Shown in pieces: positions 50,154 through 59,163 of a stretch of DNA of 64,000 nt. Source of the DNA: Oceanobacillus sp. FSL K6-2867 (GTDB taxonomy: Bacteria > Bacillota > Bacilli > Bacillales > Amphibacillaceae); assembly GCF_037963145.1 (NCBI RefSeq), contig NZ_CP150144.1, positions 2,976,001 through 3,040,000 on the forward strand, in the 5' to 3' direction. A program made the position numbers and the translations under genes. Positions within the stretch are counted from its first letter, which is position 1; every line of letters begins with the position of its first letter. The notes under the pieces are model-generated. The model made no database searches, was not told the DNA's origin, and saw nothing but the letters and a program-made list of their open reading frames with translations.

Positions 50154-51416
50154 ATGTTAAAGCAATTTATGTCAAATGAATTTAATAAAAATGTACTTAA
50201 GTTAATGACTGGAGCTACTATTGCCCAAGCGATACCAGTAGCAATATCGCCAATATTAACTCGCTTATATACCCCAGAGGATTTTGGGGTTTTAACTATA
50301 TTTATTGCATTGACAGCCATATTTGGATCAATTGTTAATGCCAGGTATGAGTTAGCAATTGTTTTACCTGAAAAAGAAGAAGATTCAATTAATCTTGTTG
50401 CTCTATCAATTTTAATAGCGATATTTATAAGTTCCCTCTTGCTAGTAGCTATTTTGTTGTTTAAGAATAGCATTATATTATTATTAGGAAATGATCAAAT
50501 TGGCTTATGGCTATATTTTGTTCCTTTGACTGTTTTATTTATTGGTATTTTTAATTCGTTAAATTACCTTAATACTAGATTGAAAATGTTTGGTGTTATT
50601 GCTAAAGTTAAGGTGGTAAAATCAGTATCTTTGGCTATTGTACAACTTGGTCTAGGTTTTTTGAAAGTGGGCGCAGGGGGCCTAGTAAGTGGACAAATTG
50701 TGTCACATGTATTTGCTAATGGGAAATTAGCAAAGGAAGTATTTAGCAATAAAGCGCTCCTTTCATATATAAGAATAAAGGATATGGTTCGATTAGGAAA
50801 AAGATACTCTAGTTTTCCTAAATATTCGATGGGAGCGGTTTTGGCTAATAATTTATCTCAGCATTTAATAAGTTTTTTCCTACCAGCATTGTACAGTATC
50901 TCTAGTGTAGGTTTCTATGGATTAGTGAACAGAATACTTGGGATGCCATCAACTATTATAGGAAACTCAGTTGGACAAGTGTTTTTTCAACGGGCCTCTG
51001 AGGAGAAATTAATTCATGGTAATGCAAAAGCTACTTTCAATTCTACTTTAAAAAAGTTATTAATAATTTCTACTCCATTATTTATAATATTTTTTATTGC
51101 GGCAGAGGATTTAGTTGCATTTGTCTTTGGAGAAGATTGGAGAGAAGCAGGTTTATATTCTTCTATATTGGCGCCTTTATTTATGATTCGTTTTATTAAT
51201 ACACCATTAAGTACTATAACCAGTATTTTTGAAAAAAATCACGTAGCATTGATAATGCAGTTATCGTATCTAATTGTTACTATAGTTTTATTCTTGATTG
51301 CATATTATTTTAGGATGAGCATTATTCATTTTTTGGTTATGTATTCAGTAGTTCTATTTCTATATAACTGTGTAAGATTATTTATATTTAAAAGAATAAG
51401 TACAGGTGAAGAGTAA
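50154..51416 (+). CDS. Polysaccharide flippase (Wzx-like)
   Basis: An inner-membrane flippase of 420 residues with about 12 helices. The N-terminal signature VLKLMTGATIAQAIPVAISP then LTRLYTPEDFGVLTIF is typical of the MATE/MVF-type polysaccharide biosynthesis family, as is GKRYSSFPKYSMGA in the middle. It would carry undecaprenyl-linked repeat units across the membrane. The ribosome site is weak (GAGTTGGC). It is followed closely by a GNAT gene (two bases). Confidence 0.9.
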   Translation: MLKQFMSNEFNKNVLKLMTGATIAQAIPVAISPILTRLYTPEDFGVLTIFIALTAIFGSIVNARYELAIVLPEKEEDSINLVALSILIAIFISSLLLVAILLFKNSIILLLGNDQIGLWLYFVPLTVLFIGIFNSLNYLNTRLKMFGVIAKVKVVKSVSLAIVQLGLGFLKVGAGGLVSGQIVSHVFANGKLAKEVFSNKALLSYIRIKDMVRLGKRYSSFPKYSMGAVLANNLSQHLISFFLPALYSISSVGFYGLVNRILGMPSTIIGNSVGQVFFQRASEEKLIHGNAKATFNSTLKKLLIISTPLFIIFFIAAEDLVAFVFGEDWREAGLYSSILAPLFMIRFINTPLSTITSIFEKNHVALIMQLSYLIVTIVLFLIAYYFRMSIIHFLVMYSVVLFLYNCVRLFIFKRISTGEE

Positions 51417-51418
51417 TT

Positions 51419-52036
51419 ATGATTAAATACATGAATAAGTATATACAAACCTATTTTTTTAAGACTAGGGTTGTATATTCGTTGGGTAAAGTCAAGGAGC
51501 AATTCCATTCAGATTACAAAATAATTAAAATAGACGAAGAAGTTGTAAAAGAATATTGTGATTTTTTCAACAAACACTTTGAGAAAGATAAGTTAATTTG
51601 GAGAGTTAATAATCCAGATTGTACCGGTTTTTTAGCAATTCACAGAATATCTAACCAACCAGTAGGTTTTGAGTGGTCAATTGTATCCCAAACACATGAA
51701 TATAGACACGATAATTTTTTATTACCACTAAACAATGGTATGTTGTTTAATGCGTTTGTTGTCAAAGCACATAGAGGAAGAGGAGTATTTCGATCTTTAA
51801 AACTAAAAGCAACTATGTTTTTATATGATCAAAAAGAATGTGAACATGTTCTGTCCGTGGTAGAGGTATTAAATTATCCATCAATTAATGCTAATAATAA
51901 AATAGGCTCTATAGTTGTAGGGAGAAATTTTTTGATAAAAGTTTTGAGAAGGAACTTATTTTCTATAACAAAATTAAACAAAAAGAGATTAAAAATAGAC
52001 TATGTATTGACTGGTTCTAAGAAAGTTAGAATTTAA
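51419..52036 (+). CDS. GNAT-family acyltransferase in the glycan cluster
   Basis: A cytoplasmic protein of 205 residues. The acyl-CoA-binding loop is visible as FVVKAHRGRGVFRSLKLKA (RGRG), followed by the typical last helix-strand region (LSVVEVLNYPSINANNKIGS). The N-terminal part (YKIIKIDEEVVKEYCDFFNK) is less conserved. It starts two bases after the flippase stop. It may add an acyl or aminoacyl group to an amino sugar, probably together with the ATP-grasp protein encoded next. No closer family is recognised. Confidence 0.7.
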   Translation: MIKYMNKYIQTYFFKTRVVYSLGKVKEQFHSDYKIIKIDEEVVKEYCDFFNKHFEKDKLIWRVNNPDCTGFLAIHRISNQPVGFEWSIVSQTHEYRHDNFLLPLNNGMLFNAFVVKAHRGRGVFRSLKLKATMFLYDQKECEHVLSVVEVLNYPSINANNKIGSIVVGRNFLIKVLRRNLFSITKLNKKRLKIDYVLTGSKKVRI

Positions 52037-52055
52037 ACGAATTTGAGGTTATAAA

Positions 52056-53084
52056 ATGAAATATATAGTATTTTCAAATGCTATTAACGCATGGACACTA
52101 AAAAAAGGATTAAAAAAGCTAAATATAGAATTAGATGTCTATCATGAACAGAAGAAAAATAATGTTGTAAAACATAGCATTTCGAAGGTTCCATTGAATA
52201 GCACATTGTTTTTTACAGAAGAGAATAGCTTAAAAAAATATGTTAAATCGAATTCATATCAATTTCATCCTAGATTTTTCTCTGAGGAATTATTAGACGA
52301 TAAATATAATTTTGCTGAATTTTTATGTGGAATTGGTGAAAAACCTATACCGTATTCTGATATAGCTTCAGTATTAGACTATCCTTTCTTCCTTAAAGCA
52401 AAACACTCTTGGAAAAATAATATAAAGTTACCAAGAGGGTTTATTTGTGAAAACGAGCATAAGCTAAATTCAAGTCTTAATAGATTAAAAAAAGAAAATT
52501 TGAATGAAAACTGGTTTTTTAAACAAAAGTTATTAACATCTCCTCTAGAAAATAATATATCAACTTCAGGTTTTTTTGATCACAAAAACAATAAGAGGAA
52601 TATTATGATAGTTACAAAAAAAACATTAGGAAATGAAGAGAAAATTGCCACAGGAGTAGTTGTTGAAACGATTAGAGATCCAAATGGTCTAATTCCAAGA
52701 ACAATTAAACTTTTAAATGCATTAGAATATACAGGACCATTTGAATTAGAATTCTTTTATGAAGAGAGTGATAACGAGTATTACATATTAGAATTAAACC
52801 CAAGATTTTGGATGCAACATGGAATTTTTGTAGACTATTATGACAATGCAATTATAAGAAGATATCTAAGTATTGATCAACCTAAGGATTGGGTAGAAAA
52901 CGGTATACCCTTATTTAAAAAGATAGTTTGGATAGATAATATACACTATATGAGATGCTATTTGAATTTAAAACTAGACTCACTAAAGAAATTCCGACAA
53001 CTTGAAGGTGCAAAGGTGTTTTATCCAAGCAGAGTTAGAACACTGAAATTTTACTTCAATTTATTATTAAAGAAAATATTTTGA
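52056..53084 (+). CDS. ATP-grasp domain protein in the glycan cluster
   Basis: A cytoplasmic protein of 342 residues. An N-terminal pre-ATP-grasp region (AINAWTLKKGLKKLNIELDV, then KYVKSNSYQFHPRF) is followed by an ATP-grasp core with a phosphate-binding stretch (PFFLKAKHSWKNNIKLPRGF). The Mg-binding end motif is GPFELEFFYEESDNEYYILE-LNPRFWMQH, with the paired Glu/Asn. ATP-grasp enzymes ligate carboxyl to amine groups through acyl-phosphates. In a polysaccharide locus this suggests attachment of an amino acid or small acid to an aminosugar. The exact reaction is unknown. Confidence 0.72.
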   Translation: MKYIVFSNAINAWTLKKGLKKLNIELDVYHEQKKNNVVKHSISKVPLNSTLFFTEENSLKKYVKSNSYQFHPRFFSEELLDDKYNFAEFLCGIGEKPIPYSDIASVLDYPFFLKAKHSWKNNIKLPRGFICENEHKLNSSLNRLKKENLNENWFFKQKLLTSPLENNISTSGFFDHKNNKRNIMIVTKKTLGNEEKIATGVVVETIRDPNGLIPRTIKLLNALEYTGPFELEFFYEESDNEYYILELNPRFWMQHGIFVDYYDNAIIRRYLSIDQPKDWVENGIPLFKKIVWIDNIHYMRCYLNLKLDSLKKFRQLEGAKVFYPSRVRTLKFYFNLLLKKIF

Positions 53085-53407
53085 AGAAGTAACATTATAA
53101 TCTTCTAAAATAAACAAACTCCCTAAATTAGTGTTTATAACTTTAAATCTTGAGTGAGTGGTATTCTGTTTACTGGTTCTTGTTTTTTGCTGATGAGTGG
53201 CATATCCTAGTAAATGCTAAGAATGATTTGTCTATGATGGCCATTCTCTTCAAGTGAAAAACTCATAAAACACTTTATTTGTAAAACAAAAAGTATCTTT
53301 GCAAAATGTCAAACTTTGCTAATACTAATAATGAGAACCTAAATTTGAAATACTTTAATTTAGAAGAGGCTTTTTGATTTTAAAAAAATGAAGATAGAGG
53401 TTTTAGT
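53085..53407. other. Gap of about 320 bases within the glycan cluster
   Basis: No gene is supported. The sequence is AT-rich and has no clear terminator or promoter. A short rearranged or decayed segment is possible. Confidence 0.3.
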
Positions 53408-54757
53408 ATGCTAGAAATTTCGATACCTAACTCGTATAAAGAAGAAAGAAATTATATTATTAAAGTGTTACTAGAAGAGTTTTTAGGTTTAAAAATGAAA
53501 ATTTTTTATGTGGATCATCAGGATTATACTTTGAAATTAGAGAATGGAAAACTTTTAATTATAAAGGATGCTTTTTTTTCAACTTTATCTAAGGGAGAAA
53601 GTTATTTAAATGAGAACCAAATTCCTGAAGAAGTACTGAGAGCAGTTAATCCATTTATCATTGAAAAAGATATTCCGGTTATCTTTGGTACAGATAAATT
53701 TGAAGTAACTGAGGAAGAGGTTATATGCGGTATTGATATTTTTGCATCTTCATATTTTATGCTATCTAGATGGGAGGAATACGTCAATAGAAGACGTGAT
53801 TTTCATAACCGTTTCTCAGCAAAATCTAGTGTTGCATATAAAAATAACTTTCTAGATAGACCTATAGTAAATGAATATGTAGAAATGCTTTGGAATATTT
53901 TGGAATCATTGGGAATAGAGCAAGAAAGAAAAGAAAGAGCATTTCGATTTATACCGACACATGATATAGATCATTTACGATATTGGAAAGGGCCTTATTC
54001 ATTATTAAGAAGCTTAGCTAGTAGCTTAAAGAAAAAGGAATTCAAGCAAATTCCAATAAAAATTACTGATTACCTATTAACTAAGACTGGAAAGAAAAAG
54101 GATCCATACGATACATTTGAGGAGATAATGAGCATATCCGAAAGTCAAGATATTCAGTCTAGGTTTTATTTCATGACAGGTGGAAATAGTAAATTTGATG
54201 AGAAATATAATATTGATAACAAGATGTTTGTAAATCTCATAGAAAGTATTAACGAGAGAGGCCATATAATAGGTATTCATCCAAGTTATAATACATATAC
54301 ATCAGTAGAAATGTGGTCTAATGAAAAAAGGCTACTTGAAAGTATCTATAGCAATTCCATTATTGAAGGAAGACAACATTATTTACGTATTGCTATGCCA
54401 GAAACTTTAAATATATGGGAAGATAACAAAATGAAAGTTGATTCTACACTTGGTTATGCAGATTATTCAGGTTTTAGATGTGGCGTTTGCTATGAATTTC
54501 CTGTTTTTGACTTTTTGAATAAAAAAGAATTAAATATTAAAGAACGTCCTTTAATAGTAATGGAAGGAACCCTAATAAATTATAACAAATTGACTCCTAA
54601 AGAGGTTTATTTGCAAACTAGTGAATTGATTAAAACAGTAAAAAGGTATGATGGTGATTTTGTGTATTTATGGCATAATTCTAGTTATCATATCAATGGT
54701 TGGGAAGATTATAAGCAGGTCTACTATAATATTTTAAAAAATTATAAAAAAATATGA
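53408..54757 (+). CDS. Polysaccharide-deacetylase-like protein
   Basis: A protein of 449 residues without signal peptide. Residues about 1-170 form an N-terminal module (FGTDKFEVTEEEVICGIDIF, SSYFMLSRWEEYVN). The deacetylase-like part follows: metal motif THDIDHLRYW near 180, RFYFMTGGNSKFDEKYN, the second motif GHIIGIHPSYNTYT and the closing VYLWHNSSYHI. This architecture is seen in capsule and O-antigen loci, where it probably N-deacetylates an amino sugar or processes a lipid-linked intermediate. The function is inferred. Confidence 0.78.
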   Translation: MLEISIPNSYKEERNYIIKVLLEEFLGLKMKIFYVDHQDYTLKLENGKLLIIKDAFFSTLSKGESYLNENQIPEEVLRAVNPFIIEKDIPVIFGTDKFEVTEEEVICGIDIFASSYFMLSRWEEYVNRRRDFHNRFSAKSSVAYKNNFLDRPIVNEYVEMLWNILESLGIEQERKERAFRFIPTHDIDHLRYWKGPYSLLRSLASSLKKKEFKQIPIKITDYLLTKTGKKKDPYDTFEEIMSISESQDIQSRFYFMTGGNSKFDEKYNIDNKMFVNLIESINERGHIIGIHPSYNTYTSVEMWSNEKRLLESIYSNSIIEGRQHYLRIAMPETLNIWEDNKMKVDSTLGYADYSGFRCGVCYEFPVFDFLNKKELNIKERPLIVMEGTLINYNKLTPKEVYLQTSELIKTVKRYDGDFVYLWHNSSYHINGWEDYKQVYYNILKNYKKI

Positions 54758-54778
54758 TTATTGTATTGGAGTTACAGT

Positions 54779-56041
54779 ATGTTAAAGTTAACACCTTTAA
54801 AAGAGATTACAATATTATTATTAATTAAAGCATCCCTTGAAATATCTTATATTTTTTATGTGTACCCTAAATATCAATATATGGGATTTTATTTAGATAT
54901 TAGTGTTTCGAAATGGGTTTTGTCAAACTTTCTTCTTATTTTTTTATTTTATACTTTAAGGAGTACAGAGAAAAACTTTTCAAGTATTCTTTTAAAAATT
55001 TTATTAATTGTTATGATAATCCCAACTTTAAGTTTATACGGACTAAAAGGAGAGAGCACTCTCTTTTTGTTGTTTTTTGTATTCTCATTTGCGTTAACAA
55101 GTTTAATTGTAAGGTTACCATTGATTTCAATTTGGTCAATCAATATTAATATCCGTTACATATATATGTTATTAGGATTCCTAATATTAATTGTATTTGT
55201 TAATTTGTTAGTTTTTAATGGTCTACCTTCTTTAACAGCAATTAATCTATTTGATGTTTATGACGTTAGGAAAAGTGTTAACTATGGGTTACCTTTAATG
55301 GGCTACTTAGTTCCCTGGCTAGGTAAAGTTATTAATCCATTTCTAATAGGGATGTTTTTATATAAGAAAGAAATTAGATGGAGTATCTTTTTTCTATTTT
55401 TACAGATTCTATTATATCTATATACGGGTCATAAATCATTTTTATTTTCCCCCTTAATAATAATTAGTTTTATCTATTTTCAACGTAAGGGGCGAGTATA
55501 CCTAAAATTAAGTACTTCTATATTGCTAGTAATTATTATATCTTTAATACTAGCTGTTTATGGAATGAATACAGGAGCCACACTTTTTATTAGGCGTACT
55601 TTTTTTCTGACTGCTCAAAATTATTATTACTATTTTGACTTTTTCTCCCATAATGAATTTGTTAAGTTATCACATTCTATTTTTGAAGGGCTGTACACAT
55701 ACCCCTATTCATTACTCCCACCTAATCTTATTGGAGAAGCTTATTATCATAACCCTGAGGGTTGGGTTAATACTGGATATTTAGCAGATGCTTACATGAA
55801 TTTTGGTTTTCTTGGAATGATAGTATTTTCATTATTATTTGGATTCTTGTTACTAATTATTGACTCTATAAAAACACCGTTAGTTCTTAAAGTTGCTGCA
55901 TTACTTATTCCCATGTATGCCCTTAGATCAGGGGCGTTTTTCACATCATTGTTAACAGGGGGAATTTTATTAGGAATTGTTATTACTTATTTATACAGTA
56001 TCTTAGAAAAGAAGTTACTAGAAAAGGGAGATCAGGAATGA
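54779..56041 (+). CDS. O-antigen/polysaccharide polymerase (Wzy-like)
   Basis: An inner-membrane protein of 420 residues with about 11 helices. ATG 54779 is chosen seven bases after GGAG. A long extracytoplasmic loop near residues 290-340 (EFVKLSHSIFEGLYTYPYSL, GEAYYHNPEGWVNTGYLADA) precedes the last helices (YMNFGFLGMIVFSLLFGFLL), as in Wzy oligosaccharide-repeat polymerases. Sequence conservation in this group is low, so topology and context carry the call. Its stop overlaps the next start (ATGA). Confidence 0.82.
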   Translation: MLKLTPLKEITILLLIKASLEISYIFYVYPKYQYMGFYLDISVSKWVLSNFLLIFLFYTLRSTEKNFSSILLKILLIVMIIPTLSLYGLKGESTLFLLFFVFSFALTSLIVRLPLISIWSININIRYIYMLLGFLILIVFVNLLVFNGLPSLTAINLFDVYDVRKSVNYGLPLMGYLVPWLGKVINPFLIGMFLYKKEIRWSIFFLFLQILLYLYTGHKSFLFSPLIIISFIYFQRKGRVYLKLSTSILLVIIISLILAVYGMNTGATLFIRRTFFLTAQNYYYYFDFFSHNEFVKLSHSIFEGLYTYPYSLLPPNLIGEAYYHNPEGWVNTGYLADAYMNFGFLGMIVFSLLFGFLLLIIDSIKTPLVLKVAALLIPMYALRSGAFFTSLLTGGILLGIVITYLYSILEKKLLEKGDQE

Positions 56042-57156
56042 AAGTTACTCATTTAACATCTGTACATAAGTATAATGATACAAGAATCTTTCTTAAAGAG
56101 TGTACTACCATAGCGAAACATGATTATGAAGTATCTCTAGTTGCTCCGCAAGCTATTGAGGGAGTTTACAATAACGTTAATGTTTATAGTTTAAATTTAA
56201 TTTATAAAAATCGTATTGAACGATTTTTTAAGTCTACAAAACTTATAGTTGAAAAGGCAATGGAAATAGATTCGGATATTTATCACTTTCATGATCCCGA
56301 ATTAATTCCAGTAGGAATCGAGTTAAAGAAACGTGGAAAAAGAATAATTTACGACATCCATGAAGATGTTCCAAGACAAATATTGAATAAACATTGGATA
56401 CCAGGCCCGTTAAGAAAGATTATCTCTTTTTTATTTGAAAAATATGAAGATAGTATGGTAAAAAAATTCGACGCTATAATAGCGGCGACCCCACATATAG
56501 AACAAAGATTTAAAAAAAATAATAATTTAGTTGTAAATGTGAGTAATTATCCAATTCAAGAAGAGTTAATTAGTAGTAGAAACCAGATGAAGAAGGAAAA
56601 TACTGTAGTCTATATTGGTGGTATTACGGAAGAACGAGGAAGCATAACTATGCTTAATGCAATAAATAAAACTTCAGGAGCGCTAAACCTTGCTGGTAAA
56701 ATAATAAATAGTGAAGAAGAATACAAATTAAAAAGTCATAGTGTATGGCAAGCAAAGGTAAATTATTTAGGTTTTTTAGATAGAAACCAGATAAAAAGTA
56801 TACTTGCTACGTCAAAAGCTGGTTTAGTAGTTTTAGAGCCAAGGCTTAATTTTATTGATTCTTTACCTATTAAAATGTTTGAATATATGTCAGCTGGCAT
56901 TCCGGTTATAGCATCAAATTTCCCTTTATGGAAAGAAATTATAGAAGGTAACAATTGCGGCATCTGTGTAGATCCCTTTAATGTTGACGAAATTGCTACA
57001 GCAATTCAATGGGTCCTAGACAATCCAGATGAAGCGGAAAAAATGGGGGAAAATGGTAGAAACGCTGTGGAAAGAAAGTATAATTGGGAAACAGAGAGTA
57101 AAAAATTAATAAAAGTATATAGTTCATTAGTTTACAAAGGGAACATGGAGGAATGA
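56038..57156 (+). CDS. Glycosyltransferase family 4
   Basis: A cytoplasmic, membrane-associated GT-B glycosyltransferase of 372 residues. N-terminal domain: SVHKYNDTRIFLKECTTIA and YHFHDPELIPVGIELKKRGK. C-terminal nucleotide-sugar domain: VYIGGITEERGSITMLNAI, LPIKMFEYMSAGIPVIASNF with the E-x7-E motif. Start and stop codons overlap with the upstream polymerase, giving translational coupling. It adds one sugar of the repeat unit; donor and linkage cannot be read from sequence. Confidence 0.9.
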   Translation: MKVTHLTSVHKYNDTRIFLKECTTIAKHDYEVSLVAPQAIEGVYNNVNVYSLNLIYKNRIERFFKSTKLIVEKAMEIDSDIYHFHDPELIPVGIELKKRGKRIIYDIHEDVPRQILNKHWIPGPLRKIISFLFEKYEDSMVKKFDAIIAATPHIEQRFKKNNNLVVNVSNYPIQEELISSRNQMKKENTVVYIGGITEERGSITMLNAINKTSGALNLAGKIINSEEEYKLKSHSVWQAKVNYLGFLDRNQIKSILATSKAGLVVLEPRLNFIDSLPIKMFEYMSAGIPVIASNFPLWKEIIEGNNCGICVDPFNVDEIATAIQWVLDNPDEAEKMGENGRNAVERKYNWETESKKLIKVYSSLVYKGNMEE

Positions 57157-57179
57157 GGAGGAACAGTAGAGATGCTAGA

Positions 57180-57345
57180 CCTACCAAAATATTACAAATG
57201 AATAGGTATAAAAAAGATAATCTCTCTAAAACGGAGAAAGTTAAAGCTAATAAGGAAATTTTATCATTACCTATGTATCCAGACTTAATCAAGAAGATCG
57301 AGCTTATATTGCGGGAAGTATGGCAAAATTTTATTAAAATGGGTG
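57180..57345 (+). pseudogene. Remnant of a DegT-type aminotransferase C terminus
   Basis: The frame after the glycosyltransferase reads LSKTEKVKANKEILSLPMYP then DLIKKIELILREVW, the characteristic last segment of DegT/DnrJ/EryC1/StrS aminotransferases (compare CDTVLSLPMHPYL in the intact gene at 62280). The rest of the enzyme is absent. It marks a deletion or recombination event between glycan-gene sets. Confidence 0.55.
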
Positions 57346-57351
57346 GTATTT

Positions 57352-58425
57352 ATGAAGCTATTAACAATTGCAGGAACTCGTCCCCAATTGGTGAAGGTTG
57401 CTGCTGTATCCAGAGAATTAAGAAAGTATTTTACAGAAGTGTTGGTAAATACAGGACAACATTATGATTATAATATGGCAGGTATCTTTTTTGATCAACT
57501 TCAGATACCAAAACCAGAATATAATTTAGGTGTTGGCTCAATGTCTCATGGTAGGCAAACCGGTAATATGGTGATTAGGATTGAAGAAGTGATTGAAAAA
57601 GAGAAGCCCGATGCTATTGTTGTTTATGGGGATACTAATTCTACTTTAGCCGGAGCGCTTGTAGCTTGTAAGTTACATATTCCTATCATGCATATTGAGG
57701 CAGGGCTTAGAAGTTACAATAAGAAAATGCCAGAAGAAATAAATCGTGTTATGACAGACCATGTATCTGAACTATTATTTGCTCCAACGAATCTTGCTGT
57801 TGAAAATCTAAAAGTGGAAAACATTACAAAAGGAGTTCATCAAATAGGTGATGTAATGTATGACGCTGTTTTATATAACATGGACATAGCCGAAGAAAAT
57901 CATTCATTGAGTGATTTTCAATTGTCATCCAAAGAATACATTTTAGGTACAATTCATCGCGCTGAAAATACGGATGATGTGGAACGAATGACTGCTATTA
58001 TAAATGCGTTTTTATCACTTGATTATAAAGTATTCTTACCTTTACATCCTAGGACAAAAAATAAGTTAAATGAATATAGTTTGTTAGCTAAGCTAGAATG
58101 TGCATCAAATATAATTTTATCTGAACCTGTATCCTACTTAGAAATGCTTTTGTTAGAGAAACATGCTTCTGCAATAGTAACTGACTCTGGAGGGGTACAG
58201 AAAGAAGCTTATTTTGCGAAAGTCCCTTGTTTTACATTACGAGATGAAACAGAGTGGTTAGAGACTGTAAAAATTGGGTGGAATCAATTAGTAAATCCAC
58301 TAAATGATAATCTAGTAGATTTAATTAATTCCTTTGAGAAAAAGAACTATGAAGAAAACCTTTATGGCGATGGAAAAGCAAGCGAAAAGATAGTTCAAAT
58401 TATAAAAAACTATTTTCAGGAATGA
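57352..58425 (+). CDS. wbpI: UDP-N-acetylglucosamine 2-epimerase family (WbpI type)
   Basis: A cytoplasmic non-hydrolysing UDP-HexNAc 2-epimerase of 357 residues. ATG 57352 lies after GGGTGG. Motifs are MKLLTIAGTRPQLVKVAAVS, YGDTNSTLAGALVACK, MHIEAGLRSYNKKMPEEINR and VTDSGGVQKEAYFAKVPC. The WecB/WbpI family inverts C2 to give manno configuration; with WbpA, WbpB, WbpE and WbpD present, the WbpI role (final step to UDP-ManNAc3NAcA) is most likely. The alternative is plain UDP-ManNAc formation. Confidence 0.85.
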   Translation: MKLLTIAGTRPQLVKVAAVSRELRKYFTEVLVNTGQHYDYNMAGIFFDQLQIPKPEYNLGVGSMSHGRQTGNMVIRIEEVIEKEKPDAIVVYGDTNSTLAGALVACKLHIPIMHIEAGLRSYNKKMPEEINRVMTDHVSELLFAPTNLAVENLKVENITKGVHQIGDVMYDAVLYNMDIAEENHSLSDFQLSSKEYILGTIHRAENTDDVERMTAIINAFLSLDYKVFLPLHPRTKNKLNEYSLLAKLECASNIILSEPVSYLEMLLLEKHASAIVTDSGGVQKEAYFAKVPCFTLRDETEWLETVKIGWNQLVNPLNDNLVDLINSFEKKNYEENLYGDGKASEKIVQIIKNYFQE

Positions 58426-58440
58426 GCTAGGAGGATAAGA

Positions 58441-59157
58441 ATGAATAGCCCTCAAATAGGAAAAAACGTAATTATTGAAGAAGGCGTAATCTTTGGCGAA
58501 AATGTTGTGGTAGGTCATAATGTTATTATTTATGCGGGAACTGTAATAGGTGACAATGTAATCATACAAGATAATGCAGTGATTGGAAAACAGCCAACCA
58601 GGGCAAAAGCCTCAATTCTACCCGAAACTAATCAACTGCCCGCAGCTCAAATTGGATCTGAAGTTACTATAGGAACTTCTTCAGTAATTTATGCTAATTG
58701 TCATATTAAAGATAATGTATTTATTGCTGATATTGCAACTGTAAGAGAGCGTGTAAGTATAGGTGAATATACAATTATTGGGCGAGGAGTCGCAATTGAA
58801 AATGATTGTAATGTAGGTAAAAGGTGTAAATTAGAAACGAACTGTTATATTACTGCTTATTCAGAACTTGGCGATTATGTGTTCGTCGCACCTTGTGCGG
58901 TAACCACTAATGATAATTACATGGGAAGAAGCAAGGAACGATTTAGCAAATTTAAAGGTGTTACTATTAAAACAGGGGGAAGAGTTGGAGCAAACGCAAC
59001 AATCTTACCTGGAAAAATTATTGAAGAAGATGGTACTGTTGGAGCTGCAAGTGTTGTAACTAGAAATGTAGAAATTGAAGAACTTGTTTTAGGTTCACCT
59101 GCGAAGAAATTTAAAGATGTTGATGACAATCAGTTGCTGCGCAATCAAGAAAGGTAG
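58441..59157 (+). CDS. wbpD: Hexapeptide-repeat N-acetyltransferase (WbpD type)
   Basis: A left-handed beta-helix acyltransferase of 238 residues. It has many hexapeptide turns (IGKNVIIEEGVIFGENVVVG, IGDNVIIQDNAVIG, LGDYVFVAPCAVTTNDNYMG) and a closing GAASVVTRNVEIEELVLGSPAK. It probably acetylates the 3-amino group produced by the WbpE-like aminotransferase. It is longer than typical WbpD (about 190 residues), so another aminosugar acetyltransferase is possible. The start ATG follows GAGCTAGGAGGATAAGA. Confidence 0.78.
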   Translation: MNSPQIGKNVIIEEGVIFGENVVVGHNVIIYAGTVIGDNVIIQDNAVIGKQPTRAKASILPETNQLPAAQIGSEVTIGTSSVIYANCHIKDNVFIADIATVRERVSIGEYTIIGRGVAIENDCNVGKRCKLETNCYITAYSELGDYVFVAPCAVTTNDNYMGRSKERFSKFKGVTIKTGGRVGANATILPGKIIEEDGTVGAASVVTRNVEIEELVLGSPAKKFKDVDDNQLLRNQER

Positions 59158-59163
59158 ATTTAT

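Noticed and set aside
57153..57467. A 104-residue frame between the glycosyltransferase and the epimerase as one gene
   Set aside because: Only its middle part resembles an aminotransferase tail; the end overlaps the epimerase in another frame, so it is listed as a remnant.
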